The notes: generated by a model not told the origin, from the sequence alone. A stretch of 64,000 nucleotides of DNA from JALZAI01 sp038207565 (GCA_038207565.1 JBBQZQ010000004.1:62001-126000); one strand, 5' to 3'. Shown: positions 15,549-24,870, numbered from the stretch's first letter. Program-made: numbers and translations.

Positions 15549-17926
15549 CCCGAGTCGTCCATCTCGTCGTCGGACCGGACCGTCATGGCGTCGTGCAGCA
15601 CGCGCTGACGATCGCCGCCGCCTGCACGCACCCCGTGCTGCGCGCCCACGACCCGCAGAGCGCCGCAGCGCTCGACCTGTCCGGCTGGGACGTCGTGCAC
15701 GTCCCCTACACCGACCGGCTGTTCGCGCCGACCTGCGAGGACAGCGCCGCTCGTTTCGGTGCGCTCGCGCAGGCGGTGGCCGGTGCCGGCGCAATGCTGT
15801 CGGTGACGCTGCACGACGTGCCAGCCGGCGACGCCGAGCTGCAGCGCCGGCGGCGGGCCGCGTACGCGATCGTCACCCGGCACGCGCGCGGGATCGTCGT
15901 GAACAGCCGGCACGAGCTGAGGTCGGCAGCTCCGCTCGCCGAGAACGCCCACTCGCTACGGGTCGTCCCGCTGCCGGTTGTGGTGGCGGACGGCCCGCCC
16001 GCTGACCCGAGCGGTCGCGACGTCGCCGTCCTGGGCTTCGTCTACCCCGACCGTGGCTACGAGCACACCATCGGCGAACTCCCGCCAGCCAGCCGGCTGC
16101 TCGCGCTGGGCGGGCCCGCCGACGGGCACGAAGAGCTGCCGCACCAGCTGGCTGCCGAGGCCAGGCGGTGTGGACGGGAATGGTCGATGACCGGTTACCT
16201 GGCCACCGCCGAACTGGGCGACGCGCTGCGGACGGCGGCGGTCCCGGTCGCTCCGAACCGGCGCGTGTCGGCGTCCGGGTCGATTGCGACCTGGCTCGGG
16301 TACGGACGCCGGCCGCTCGTCCCCCGTGCCGGGTACACCGAGGAGATCGACGCCGGCTGGCCCGGCACCGTCACCATCTACGACGCCGACGAGCCGGGCG
16401 CGCTGCGCCGGGCGATCGAGGCGGCGCTCGCCGACCCGGCGTCGACGCTGCTGCCCACCGGTGCCGCAGCCGGTCCGGGCCTGGCCGAGATCGCGTCGAG
16501 CTACGGCGCGCACCTGCACAGCTGCGCCGCACCTGCACCGCTGCCGGTCGGCCACGGTGCATTCGCGGTACCCGGCAACCGTTGGGATCTGCTGGCCGGC
16601 GTCCATCCCGTGCAACCGCCGAGGGTCAGCGTGGTCGTGCCGTACTACGAGGCACCACGCGAGCTGGACCGGGCGCTTGCCGCGCTGGCGTTGCAGACCC
16701 ACCCGCACGAGCGGCTCCAGGTGGTGGTGGCCGACGACGGGTCGCGACAGCCGCCGCGCCTGCCGGCAGACGCGCCGTTCGATCTGCGTCTCGTCCGGCA
16801 GGACGACCGGGGGTTCCGCGCTGCCGCAGCGCGGAACCTGGGAGCCGCTGCGTCCGACGGCGAGGTGGTGCTCTTCCTCGACGGCGACACCGTCCCCGAA
16901 CCGGACTATGTGGCGCGCCTCAGTCGATTACCCGCGATGGTTCCCGACTGTGTCGTTGTCGGGCGACGCCGCCACGCCGACCTGAGCGGGTGGACGGTCG
17001 CGCGGCTGCGTGACTGGTTGACCGGGCACGCGAACGGCCCGGCAGCGCTGACCGAGCCGCGCTGGCTGCGCGAGGCGTACGCCGGCAGCCGCAACCTGCT
17101 CGACGCGGACGCGCGGTCCTATCGCCACATGATCAGCGCCGTGCTCGGCATGCATCGCGACCTCTTCGGCGAGCTCGACGGTTTCTGCGAGCAGTTCGAC
17201 AGCTATGGCGGTGAGGACTGGGAACTGGCCCATCGCGCCTATTGCGCCGGCGCCGTGTTCGCCCACGTTCCCGAGGCGGTCGCCTGGCACCACGGCGGCG
17301 ACTGGGCACTTCGCACCGCCGCATCCGAGACCGGCGAGGCAGCCGCGAAGAACGCCGAGACGCTCATGCTGGCCCGCCTGCTGCCCGATCCGCAGCTGCG
17401 CGGGCCGGGACAGTGGTTGCCGTACGCGTCGATCATGGTCATCCTCTGCCCGGACGCCGACGATGCGGCCGCGGTCCTGTTCGCCGCGCGGACAGCGTTC
17501 GTCGCGGATGCGGACTGCGGGCTCTGGCTGGCCGGGCCGCACGGTGCGGATATCTCGGCGGCGCTGGGTGATCCGCGCATCAGGGCCGGCGCGGTGCCAC
17601 CGGACGTGCTTGCTCGGGCGTCGGTGCTGGTGGAGCTCGACAGGGCTGCCGATCTCAGCGAGCTGGGCGCCCTCGCCGCGCTGGCCATGCGGTACGGCGA
17701 GGTGAGCTTCCCGGCCGGTCGTGCCCGCAGCGCGCGCGCCGTGCGACGCGCCCTGCGCTGGGCCGGGAAGACACCAGAACCAGGGGGACAGGGAACGGGT
17801 CAGGCACGTGGCGCCCTCGCCGAGCTGTGGTTCGGCCGGCACGACACTCTCTACCCCGAACCGTGGCGTGGCACCGATCTGGCGAACTGCCTGGGCCGCC
17901 TGGCTCAGCCGCAGCGGCGCTCGTAG
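15545..17926 (+). CDS. Two-domain glycosyltransferase, GT4-like followed by GT2 domain
   Basis: A 793-residue fusion. Residues 1-330 form a GT-B-like domain (VVHLVVGPDRHGVVQHALTI, LSVTLHDVPAGD, RGIVVNSRHELRSAAPLAE, later SIATWLGYGRRPLVPR). Residues 360-620 form a GT2 domain (VSVVVPYYEAPRELDRAL, VVVADDGSRQPP, FLDGDTVPEPDY, and FDSYGGEDWELAHRAYCAG). The last 170 residues form an extra region with another Rossmann-like stretch of unknown role. The long frame is open well upstream, but GTG 15545, coupled to the previous stop, gives the natural N-terminus. It overlaps the convergent methyltransferase gene by 22 bases. Confidence 0.8.
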   Translation: MTRVVHLVVGPDRHGVVQHALTIAAACTHPVLRAHDPQSAAALDLSGWDVVHVPYTDRLFAPTCEDSAARFGALAQAVAGAGAMLSVTLHDVPAGDAELQRRRRAAYAIVTRHARGIVVNSRHELRSAAPLAENAHSLRVVPLPVVVADGPPADPSGRDVAVLGFVYPDRGYEHTIGELPPASRLLALGGPADGHEELPHQLAAEARRCGREWSMTGYLATAELGDALRTAAVPVAPNRRVSASGSIATWLGYGRRPLVPRAGYTEEIDAGWPGTVTIYDADEPGALRRAIEAALADPASTLLPTGAAAGPGLAEIASSYGAHLHSCAAPAPLPVGHGAFAVPGNRWDLLAGVHPVQPPRVSVVVPYYEAPRELDRALAALALQTHPHERLQVVVADDGSRQPPRLPADAPFDLRLVRQDDRGFRAAAARNLGAAASDGEVVLFLDGDTVPEPDYVARLSRLPAMVPDCVVVGRRRHADLSGWTVARLRDWLTGHANGPAALTEPRWLREAYAGSRNLLDADARSYRHMISAVLGMHRDLFGELDGFCEQFDSYGGEDWELAHRAYCAGAVFAHVPEAVAWHHGGDWALRTAASETGEAAAKNAETLMLARLLPDPQLRGPGQWLPYASIMVILCPDADDAAAVLFAARTAFVADADCGLWLAGPHGADISAALGDPRIRAGAVPPDVLARASVLVELDRAADLSELGALAALAMRYGEVSFPAGRARSARAVRRALRWAGKTPEPGGQGTGQARGALAELWFGRHDTLYPEPWRGTDLANCLGRLAQPQRRS

Positions 17927-18423
17927 ACGCCGACCTCGGTGCCGAGTGAGAAATCGCTGATGCCGGCAAAGGTGGCCAGCACCCGCTTGTGGTCCCAGTC
18001 CTCGTCCACATGCACCTCGTGCGGATTGCCCTCGATCTCGCCCTGCGGGTAGTGGACGATCGGGATGGACAGCAGTACCGAGCGGCGGGCCGCAGCAGCG
18101 CTGCGCTCCCAGAGCTGCAGAGCCTCGGCCTCGGTCATGTGCTCGGCCACGTCGCCGAGGATCACCACGTCGACCTCGGGAAACGCAACGTCGCGCGCGT
18201 CGCCGATGACGATCTCGTCGTAGTGATCGTGCAACCGATAGGTGTGCACGTACGGCTCGTATATCTCGATGCCGACGAAGTGATCGGCATCCGGTCCCCG
18301 GAGCAGTTTGGCGTACGTACCGACGCCGGGGCCGACGTCGAGCACCGAGAGCGGGCCGCGTGCCGCCAGTTCGTGCACGCGCTGTCGCAGCCAGTCCTTG
18401 CCCTCCGGCGAGCTCAGCGGCAT
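17905..18423 (-). CDS. Small class I SAM-dependent methyltransferase
   Basis: A 172-residue protein with the SAM-binding motif VLDVGPGVGTYAKLL (about residues 27-41), motif II IGIEI-like FVGIEIYEPYV, and DVVILGDVAEHMTEAEAL, the acidic post-II motif. Substrate is unknown; the position beside four glycosyltransferase genes suggests methylation of a sugar or of the same glycan, but it is convergent, not in the same operon. ATG 18423 is preceded by AGGAAAGGA at a good distance; an upstream ATG at 18444 is possible. The final 22 bases overlap the end of the large glycosyltransferase gene. Confidence 0.75.
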   Translation of the reverse strand: MPLSSPEGKDWLRQRVHELAARGPLSVLDVGPGVGTYAKLLRGPDADHFVGIEIYEPYVHTYRLHDHYDEIVIGDARDVAFPEVDVVILGDVAEHMTEAEALQLWERSAAAARRSVLLSIPIVHYPQGEIEGNPHEVHVDEDWDHKRVLATFAGISDFSLGTEVGVYERRCG

Positions 18424-18449
18424 GACGGCATCCTTTCCTTGCATCGCAT

Positions 18450-19346
18450 TCAGACGCCGACCGGGTTCGTCCGCATAGTGCGGTGCTCGCCGCCGCGGCG
18501 TACCTGCACACGGCCCTGGTCGACCCGCACCTCGTACGCCGGTTGCGGCCGGGTTGCCGGACCACGCACCACCGTGCCGTCGTCGACGTCGAACGCGCTG
18601 TCGTGCCACGGGCATACGACACAGCCGGCCTGCAATTCACCGTCACTGAGCGGGGCGCCGCGGTGCGTACACCGATCGGCGAGAGCGCGTACCCCGTCGG
18701 CCTTGTGCATCAGCACGAGCGGGACTCCGGCCGCGTGCACCTGAACCATCTCGCCGACGCCGGGCAGCTCGGAGTGCCGGAGCACGTCGGTCCATTCGCT
18801 CGGTCCGATCTGGAACGCGGTCGTGTCCACGCCGACGCCCTGCGCGTACGCGAGGTGTCCGCCGAGCCAACCGCCCACCGTCGCCACCACTGCTCCGGCG
18901 CCGGCCAGTGCGGCACCCAGCCCGTGACGTTCGCGGCGACGCGCGATCCAGCTCGTCGAGTACAGCGTGAGAGCGACCTCGTTGCTCACTGCGTGCACGA
19001 TGCCGACCCGCCGCTCGGCTCCGGCGGTGTAGAGCCAGTCGCTGAAGCCGGTGAGTGCGGTCGGCACGGCAGTGAGCACGCCGAACCCGATGGCCAGGCG
19101 TGCCGCCCGCTGGTGCCCGCCGGCCGCATCGAGCACCGAGCCGGTCGTCCACGCCCCGATCGGGAGGGCGACGAGTGCGGGATGCACGGGATGGCCGATC
19201 GCGGTGCCACTCAGCACCTCGCGCACCCCGCGCCGTTTGAGCGATTCACCGAGGCGCGCCAGCGGCTCCGCCAGCGCATCGAGCGCCTCGGCGCCCTCGA
19301 TGCGCGTCGCCAATGATTCGAGCAGTCGTGCCAGTCGCTGCACCAT
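18450..19346 (-). CDS. DUF2231 membrane protein fused to a Rieske [2Fe-2S] domain
   Basis: A 298-residue fusion. Residues about 40-185 form a DUF2231 region with three to four membrane helices and conserved GHPVHPALVALPIGAWTTG plus later histidines (VGIVHAVSNEVALTLYS). Residues about 200-285 form a Rieske domain with both iron ligand pairs: CTHRGAPL (Cys-x-His) and CPWHDSAFD (Cys-x2-His). The intramembrane histidines may bind haem, so the protein is probably a membrane electron carrier. The start at 19346 is a clean ATG. The gene lies between a methyltransferase and the formate channel, oriented with the latter. Confidence 0.8.
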   Translation of the reverse strand: MVQRLARLLESLATRIEGAEALDALAEPLARLGESLKRRGVREVLSGTAIGHPVHPALVALPIGAWTTGSVLDAAGGHQRAARLAIGFGVLTAVPTALTGFSDWLYTAGAERRVGIVHAVSNEVALTLYSTSWIARRRERHGLGAALAGAGAVVATVGGWLGGHLAYAQGVGVDTTAFQIGPSEWTDVLRHSELPGVGEMVQVHAAGVPLVLMHKADGVRALADRCTHRGAPLSDGELQAGCVVCPWHDSAFDVDDGTVVRGPATRPQPAYEVRVDQGRVQVRRGGEHRTMRTNPVGV

Positions 19347-19444
19347 GGAGTCAGCCCTACCCAGCCGTGCCGCATGCGAACCCGCCGGCACTGCTCAGCT
19401 CAGGACGACCGCCGCGCCGCGCGCGGCGCGGCCGACGACTAGGC

Positions 19445-20311
19445 CTACAAGCGCTGTGCCGCGCGCCGGTCCGTCGGCTGCTTGCGTGCGCCGTTCTGCT
19501 CAGTGGCCGGCGCGGCATCGCGCAGGTAGAGGAACCAGTACGCAATGCCGACGAAGAGCCCGGCACCCACTGCGTTGCCGAGGAACGCGAATATCAGGTT
19601 CAGCACCATGTTCGACAACGTCACCTCACCGGCGTGCAGGAAGATCGCGGCCGGCAGGAAGAACATGTTGGCCACCACGTGGTCGAACCCGAGCGCGACG
19701 AACGCCGTGATCGGGAAGACGATGGCGAGGATCTTGCCGCCGATGTCCGTGGCAGCGAGCGCCAGCCACACGGCGAGGCAGACCAGCCAGTTGCAACCGA
19801 CTGCGCGTACGAACTGCTCCCAATGCGTCTCGGACACCGCCTTGCCCATCGCGATGGCACCCAGCCGAGCGTAGTTCGACACCGCGCCCGGCGAGCCGTC
19901 CTTGGCGATCACACCCGTCTGGAAGGCGAGGAAGTACGCGACGAACACCGAGCCGATGAGATTGCCGATGGTGACCCAGAGCCAGTTCATCAGCATCCTG
20001 GGCACGGTGACCTTGCCTTCCAGCACCGCCATCGGCAACAGCGCCATGTTCCCGGTCAGTAGCTCAGCGCCGCCGACCACCACCAGGATCAGCCCCAGGC
20101 TGAACACCAACCCGCTGACCAGGGTGATCAGGCCGCCCCAGGTCTTCGGGTCCAGCCCTGCGGAGACGTCGATCGCGATGAGACCGCCGAACGCGATGTA
20201 GGCGCCGGCGAGGAACCCGCCGACGACGGCCTTGGCCGGACCCAGCGATGCTTTCTTCTCGGCGGACGCGACTGCTGCGGCGGCGACCTCGGGTGGCGTG
20301 TTGAACGGCAT
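19445..20311 (-). CDS. focA: Formate/nitrite transporter family channel, FocA-like
   Basis: A 288-residue FNT-family protein: a pentameric inner-membrane channel for formate or related small anions. Six membrane segments are visible, together with family landmarks such as LAGAYIAFGGLIAIDVSAGL, VVGGAELLTGNMALLPMAVLEG with the discontinuous helix, VGCNWLVCLAVWLAL and GFDHVVANMFFLPAAIFLH, which holds the conserved pore histidine loop (FDH-x2-ANM). The C-terminal tail is charged and cytoplasmic. It is divergent from the selenocysteine formate dehydrogenase operon with 129 bases between starts, so formate is the likely substrate; nitrite channels share the fold. Confidence 0.85.
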   Translation of the reverse strand: MPFNTPPEVAAAAVASAEKKASLGPAKAVVGGFLAGAYIAFGGLIAIDVSAGLDPKTWGGLITLVSGLVFSLGLILVVVGGAELLTGNMALLPMAVLEGKVTVPRMLMNWLWVTIGNLIGSVFVAYFLAFQTGVIAKDGSPGAVSNYARLGAIAMGKAVSETHWEQFVRAVGCNWLVCLAVWLALAATDIGGKILAIVFPITAFVALGFDHVVANMFFLPAAIFLHAGEVTLSNMVLNLIFAFLGNAVGAGLFVGIAYWFLYLRDAAPATEQNGARKQPTDRRAAQRL

Positions 20312-20340
20312 GGCCGGCTCCTCGCGCTGACGGTCGGACG

Positions 20341-20417
20341 CCGGTCACCTACCCATTCGACGTATGCACATCACCTCGATCGGGGGTCCTGGAGATAATC
20401 CGGTCACACCTGGGTAG
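20341..20417. promoter_or_regulatory. Divergent control region between focA and the formate dehydrogenase operon
   Basis: CTACCCA at 20349-20355 is matched by TGGGTAG at 20411-20417, and CCGGTCAC is repeated directly at 20341-20348 and 20400-20407. The paired elements sit symmetrically in the 129-base gap and could form an operator read from both sides. No promoter boxes are convincing. Confidence 0.35.
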
Positions 20418-20440
20418 CGTGGGCGTGGAAAGGGGTGGTC

Positions 20441-23400
20441 GTGGACCTGCGTAGGACATTGCTGGACTGGCCGGTCGTCCGGCAGCTGTCCGGCCCCGAT
20501 CGACTCGGGCGCGGCGCGGCGGTGCAATCCCCGCGTACCGCCGCCCAGAAGCCCCGGACCTCGACCGCCGACAAGGTCGTTCAGAGTGTGTGCCCGTATT
20601 GCGCTGTCGGCTGCGGGCAGCGCGTGTTCGTCAAGGACGAGCGGGTCGTCCAGATCGAGGGCGATCCCGACTCCCCGGTGTCGCGGGGCCGGCTGTGCCC
20701 CAAGGGTTCAGCGAGCGAGCAGCTAGTCAACTCCCCCGGTCGCCAGACCGCGATGCTGTACCGACGTCCCTTCGGAACCGAGTGGGAGCCGCTCGACCTG
20801 GAGACGGCGACCGACATGATCGCCGACCGCATCCTCGACACCCGCGCGCGCACCTGGCAGGAGCGTGACGAGAAGGGCCGGTTCGTCCGGCGCACGCTCG
20901 GCATTGCCGGGCTGGGTGGCGCGACACTGGACAACGAGGAGAACTACCTCATCAAGAAGCTCTTCACCGCGATGGGCGCCATCCAGATCGAGAACCAGGC
21001 GCGTATTTGACACAGTGCCACCGTTCCCAGTCTGGGAACTTCTTTCGGTCGTGGCGGCGCCACCACCTTCCAGCAGGACCTGCAGAACTCCGATTGCATC
21101 GTCATCCAGGGCTCGAACATGGCCGAGTGCCATCCGGTCGGGTTCCAGTGGGTCATGGAGGCGAAGGCACGCGGCGCGAAGGTCATCCACATCGACCCGC
21201 GCTACACGCGCACGTCCGCAGTCGCGGACATGCACGTCCCGTTGCGCGCCGGTAGCGATATCGCGTTCCTCGGCGGGATCGTCAACTACATCCTCGAGAA
21301 CGAGAAATGGTTCGACGAGTACGTGCGCGCCTACACCAACGCGGACGTGATCCTGCGCGAGGACTTCGTCGACGTCGACGATCTGGACGGCGTCTTCTCC
21401 GGTTATGACCCCGAGACCGCTACGTACGACACGACCTCCTGGCAGTACGAGGGCGTCGTCGAGACCGCACCCTCCGGCGAGGTCGGGGCGCCATCCTCGA
21501 GCGATGGCGATTCACCGGGTGAGGACGACACGTCGCGCCAGGAGCGTGGCGCCGGGCACGAGATGGGCGGGCACGGCGCGTCCCTGCACCACAGCGAAGT
21601 GCGGCGCGACAAGACGCTGCAACATCCGCGCTGCGTGTTCCAGGTGCTCAAACGCCACTACGCGCGATACACGCCGGAGATGGTCTCCGAGACCTGCGGC
21701 GTTCCCGCCGAGGCATTCCTGCGCGTGTGTGAGGAAGTCACCGCCAACAGCAATCGCGAGCGGACGACGTGCTGGGTCTATTCGGTCGGCTGGACGCACC
21801 ACTCGGTCGGCGTGCAGTACATCCGGGGATCGGCGATCATCCAGCTGCTGCTGGGCAACATGGGCCGTCCGGGTGGCGGCATCCTGGCGCTGCGCGGGCA
21901 CGCGAGCATCCAGGGCTCGACCGACATCCCGACCTTGTTCAACCTGCTGCCGGGATACCTGCCGATGCCGAAGGTCGGCGAGCACGACACCCTCGACGAT
22001 TACGTCGCCACGATCACCAGTTCCGGCCAGAAGGGCTTCTGGGCCGATGCCCGCAAGTTCATCGTGAGCCTGCTGAAGTCCTACTGGGGTGACGCGGCGA
22101 CAGCCGCGAACGACTACTGCTTCGACTACCTGCCGCGGCTGACCGGTGACCACGGCACCTACGCCACGGTCATGGACATGCTCGCCGACAAGATCGAGGG
22201 CTATTTCCTTCTCGGCCAGAACCCGGCAGTCGGCTCGGCGCACGGCAAGATGCAGCGCCTGGGAATGTCGCACCTGAAGTGGCTGGTCGTGCGCGACCTG
22301 AACATGATCGAGTCTGCGACGTTCTGGAAGGACGGCCCGGAGATCGAGACGGGCGAGCTGCGGACCGAGGACATCGGCACCGAGGTGTTCTTCATGCCGG
22401 CCGCTTCGCACGTCGAGAAGGAGGGCACGTTCACCCAGACGCAACGCATGCTGCAGTGGCACCACAAAGCAGTGGAACCGCCCGGCGATTGCCGCAGCGA
22501 GCTGCACTTCTTCTTCCACCTCGGTCGCAAGTTGCGCGACCGGTTGGCGGGCGACGACCTCGAGCGCGACCGACCGCTTCGCGACCTGACCTGGGACTAT
22601 CCCGTCGACGCGCACGGCGAGCCTTCTGCCGACGCGGTGCTGCGCGAGATCAATGGGCGTCACCGCTCCGGCGACAAGGCCGGCGAGCCCCTGAACTCCT
22701 ACCTGCAGATGGCCGACGACGGTTCCACCGACGGCGGGTGCTGGATCTACACCGGTGTCTATGCCGACGGCGTCAACCAGTCCGCGCGACGCAAGCCGGG
22801 GCGCGAACAGTCCTGGGTCGCCCCGGAATGGGGCTGGGCGTGGCCGGCGAATCGGCGCATCCTCTACAACCGCGCCTCCGCCGACCCGGACGGCAAACCC
22901 TGGAGCGAGCGCAAGGCCTACGTCTGGTGGGACGAGGACCAGCAGAAGTGGACGGGCCACGACGTACCCGACTTCGAGGCGACCAAGCCGCCGTCCTACC
23001 GGCCCGAACCCGGCACCGGCGGGATAGCCGGCATCGCCGGCGACGACCCGTTCATCATGCAAGCCGACGGCAAGGGCTGGCTATACGCACCCGCCGGCCT
23101 GCTGGACGGCCCGCTGCCCGCGCACTACGAGCCGGCCGAATCGCCCGTTCGCAACCCGTTCTACTCCCAACAGGCCAGCCCCACCCGCGAGGTGTTCCGC
23201 CGCAAGGACAACCTGCAGAACCCGTCACCACCCGAGCCCGCGTCGGACGTCTTCCCCTTCGTGTTCACCACCTACCGGCTGACCGAGCATCACACTGCCG
23301 GCGGCATGAGCCGGTGGGTGCCGTTCCTGAGCGAGCTGCAGCCTGAGTTCTTCTGCGAGATCTCGCCCGAACTCGCGCGTGAACGAAATCTCGACCACCT

Positions 23401-23842
23401 GGGCTGGGCGACGATCGTCACGGCGCGCACGGCGATCGAGGCTCGCGTGCTCGTCACCGACCGCGTCGTGCCCCTGACGGTCGGCGGGCATACCGTGCAC
23501 CAGATCGGACTGCCCTACCACTGGGGGGTCGGCGGCAGTGCGCTGATCACCGGCGACTCCGCGAACGACCTGTTCGGTGTCACCCTCGATCCGAACGTGC
23601 ACATCCAGGAGTCCAAGGTCGCGTCCTGCGACATCCAGCCGGGGCGACGGCCGACCGGACCTGCGCTGCTGCGCTTCGTCGAGGAATACCGCAGCCGTGC
23701 GGGCGTCACCGTCGAGACCGGCAACCTGCAGCGGACCGTCGGGATCCACAACACCGGCACTCAGAGCACCACCACTCAGAGCACCACCACTCAGAGCACC
23801 ATCACTCAGAGCACCATCACTCAGAGCACGCCGGAGGAATAG
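20441..23842 (+). CDS. fdnG: Selenocysteine-containing formate dehydrogenase, alpha (catalytic) subunit
   Basis: The molybdenum/tungsten bis-MGD formate dehydrogenase large subunit, oxidising formate to CO2. The frame reads through TGA at 21008-21010, decoded as selenocysteine (residue 190 of 1,133): IENQARI, Sec, HSATVPSLGTSFGRG aligns exactly with the active-site Sec-His of E. coli FdnG. The N-terminal [4Fe-4S] ligands are C51, C54, C58 and C86. There is no twin-arginine signal, unlike E. coli FdnG, so the enzyme probably faces the cytoplasm. GTG 20441 follows GGAAAGGGG better than GTG 20435. Residues about 340-390 form an acidic, Ser/His-rich insertion, and the C-terminus ends in TQSTT-type repeats. 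The stop overlaps the next gene by one base. Confidence 0.93.
21008..21045 (+). promoter_or_regulatory. Selenocysteine UGA codon and bacterial SECIS hairpin
   Basis: The TGA at 21008-21010 is followed by the perfect stem GTTCCC (21023-21028) / GGGAAC (21034-21039) closing the loop AGTCT. The loop places GU about 20 bases after the UGA, close to the AGGUCU loop that SelB recognises in E. coli fdhF. The stem lies in the coding sequence for TVPSLGT, as expected for bacterial SECIS elements. Confidence 0.88.
23759..23833 (+). repeat. Five tandem 15-bp repeats at the 3' end of the formate dehydrogenase gene
   Basis: Copies start at 23759, 23774, 23789, 23804 and 23819. The first two read ACTCAGAGCACCACC, the next two ACTCAGAGCACCATC, and the last begins ACTCAGAGCACGCC. 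Being 15 bases long they stay in frame and encode repeated TQSTT/TQSTI units in a disordered tail. Copy number probably varies among strains. Confidence 0.92.
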
Positions 23843-24870
23843 TGGGCACCCAGTTCTCCGGACCGGATCCCGAGGTAGCGGCCAGCTCCGGCTGGCAGGA
23901 ACCCCCGCCGCGCAAGGGTTTCTTCACCGACACCTCGATCTGCATCGGCTGCAAGGCCTGCGAGGTCGCGTGCAAGGAGTGGAACGGCGTCCCCGACGAC
24001 GGGTTCAACCTGCTCGGCTCGTCCTATGACAACACCGGCGCGCTCGGGGCCTCGACCTGGCGCCACGTCGCCTTCATTGAGCAACCGCGCCGCTTCGGCG
24101 AGCAACAGCTGGCGTTCGAGGGCTTGCCCGTCGGACCGCCGGCGACCGACGCCCTCAACGCGGCCGCCGACGACGCGATCTCCGGCGACCGCAACATGCT
24201 GGGCACCGACACCACGAAGGTGTCGCTCGGCATGCCGACGACACAGCTGCCCGGGGCGGCGACGGGCGCCGAGTCACGCACCGACTTCCGCTGGCTGATG
24301 TCGTCAGACGTCTGCAAGCACTGCACCCACGCCGCCTGCCTGGATGTCTGCCCGACCGGGTCGCTGTTCCGCACCGAGTTCGGCACCGTCGTCGTCCAGG
24401 AGGAGATCTGCAACGGTTGTGGGTACTGCGTACCGGCCTGCCCGTTCGGCGTCATCGACCGGCGCATCGGCGACAAGCACGTCGTCAAGAACGTCGGCAT
24501 CGCGCAGAAATGCACGCTCTGTTACGACCGGATCGGCGAAGGGCAGACGCCCGCCTGCGCGCAGGCGTGCCCGACCCAGTCGATCCAGTTCGGCGATCTC
24601 GACGAGCTGCGCACCCGGGCGGCGGCCCGCGTCGAGACGCTGCAGGCCCAGGGCGTGAGCGATGCCCGGCTCTACGGTGAGAACCCGGACGACGGCATCG
24701 GCGGCGCCGGAGCGGTGTTCCTGCTGCTCGACGAGCCGGAGGTTTACGGGTTGCCGCCCGACCCGGTCGTGACCACGCACGATCTCCCCGCGATGTGGAT
24801 GCAGGCCGGGCTTGCCGCGCTGACGCTGCTCGCCGGCGCTGCGACCTCATTCATCGGACGGCGCGGATGA
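23842..24870 (+). CDS. fdnH: Formate dehydrogenase iron-sulfur (beta) subunit
   Basis: A 342-residue ferredoxin-like subunit that carries electrons from the catalytic subunit to the membrane anchor. Sixteen cysteines form four [4Fe-4S] sites: CIGCKACEVAC near residue 35, CKHCTHAACLDVCP near 155, CNGCGYCVPACP near 190, and CTLCYDRIGEGQTPACAQACP near 225. A single C-terminal helix (MWMQAGLAALTLLAGAATSFIG) anchors it, as in E. coli FdnH. GTG 23842 shares one base with the preceding stop and has GGAGG four bases upstream. Its stop overlaps the next gene as ATGA. Confidence 0.9.
   Translation: MGTQFSGPDPEVAASSGWQEPPPRKGFFTDTSICIGCKACEVACKEWNGVPDDGFNLLGSSYDNTGALGASTWRHVAFIEQPRRFGEQQLAFEGLPVGPPATDALNAAADDAISGDRNMLGTDTTKVSLGMPTTQLPGAATGAESRTDFRWLMSSDVCKHCTHAACLDVCPTGSLFRTEFGTVVVQEEICNGCGYCVPACPFGVIDRRIGDKHVVKNVGIAQKCTLCYDRIGEGQTPACAQACPTQSIQFGDLDELRTRAAARVETLQAQGVSDARLYGENPDDGIGGAGAVFLLLDEPEVYGLPPDPVVTTHDLPAMWMQAGLAALTLLAGAATSFIGRRG

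Noticed and set aside
20435..21010. A separate 191-residue truncated formate dehydrogenase protein
   Set aside because: The TGA is followed by a SECIS-like hairpin and by an unbroken continuation of the FdnG alignment; sel genes are present, so it is a Sec codon, not a stop.
21512..23062. A 516-codon reverse-strand frame inside the formate dehydrogenase gene
   Set aside because: Low-complexity translation without motifs, opposite to a strongly conserved enzyme; a high-GC shadow frame.
23759..23833. CRISPR array
   Set aside because: Copies are contiguous 15-mers without spacers and lie in frame inside a coding sequence.
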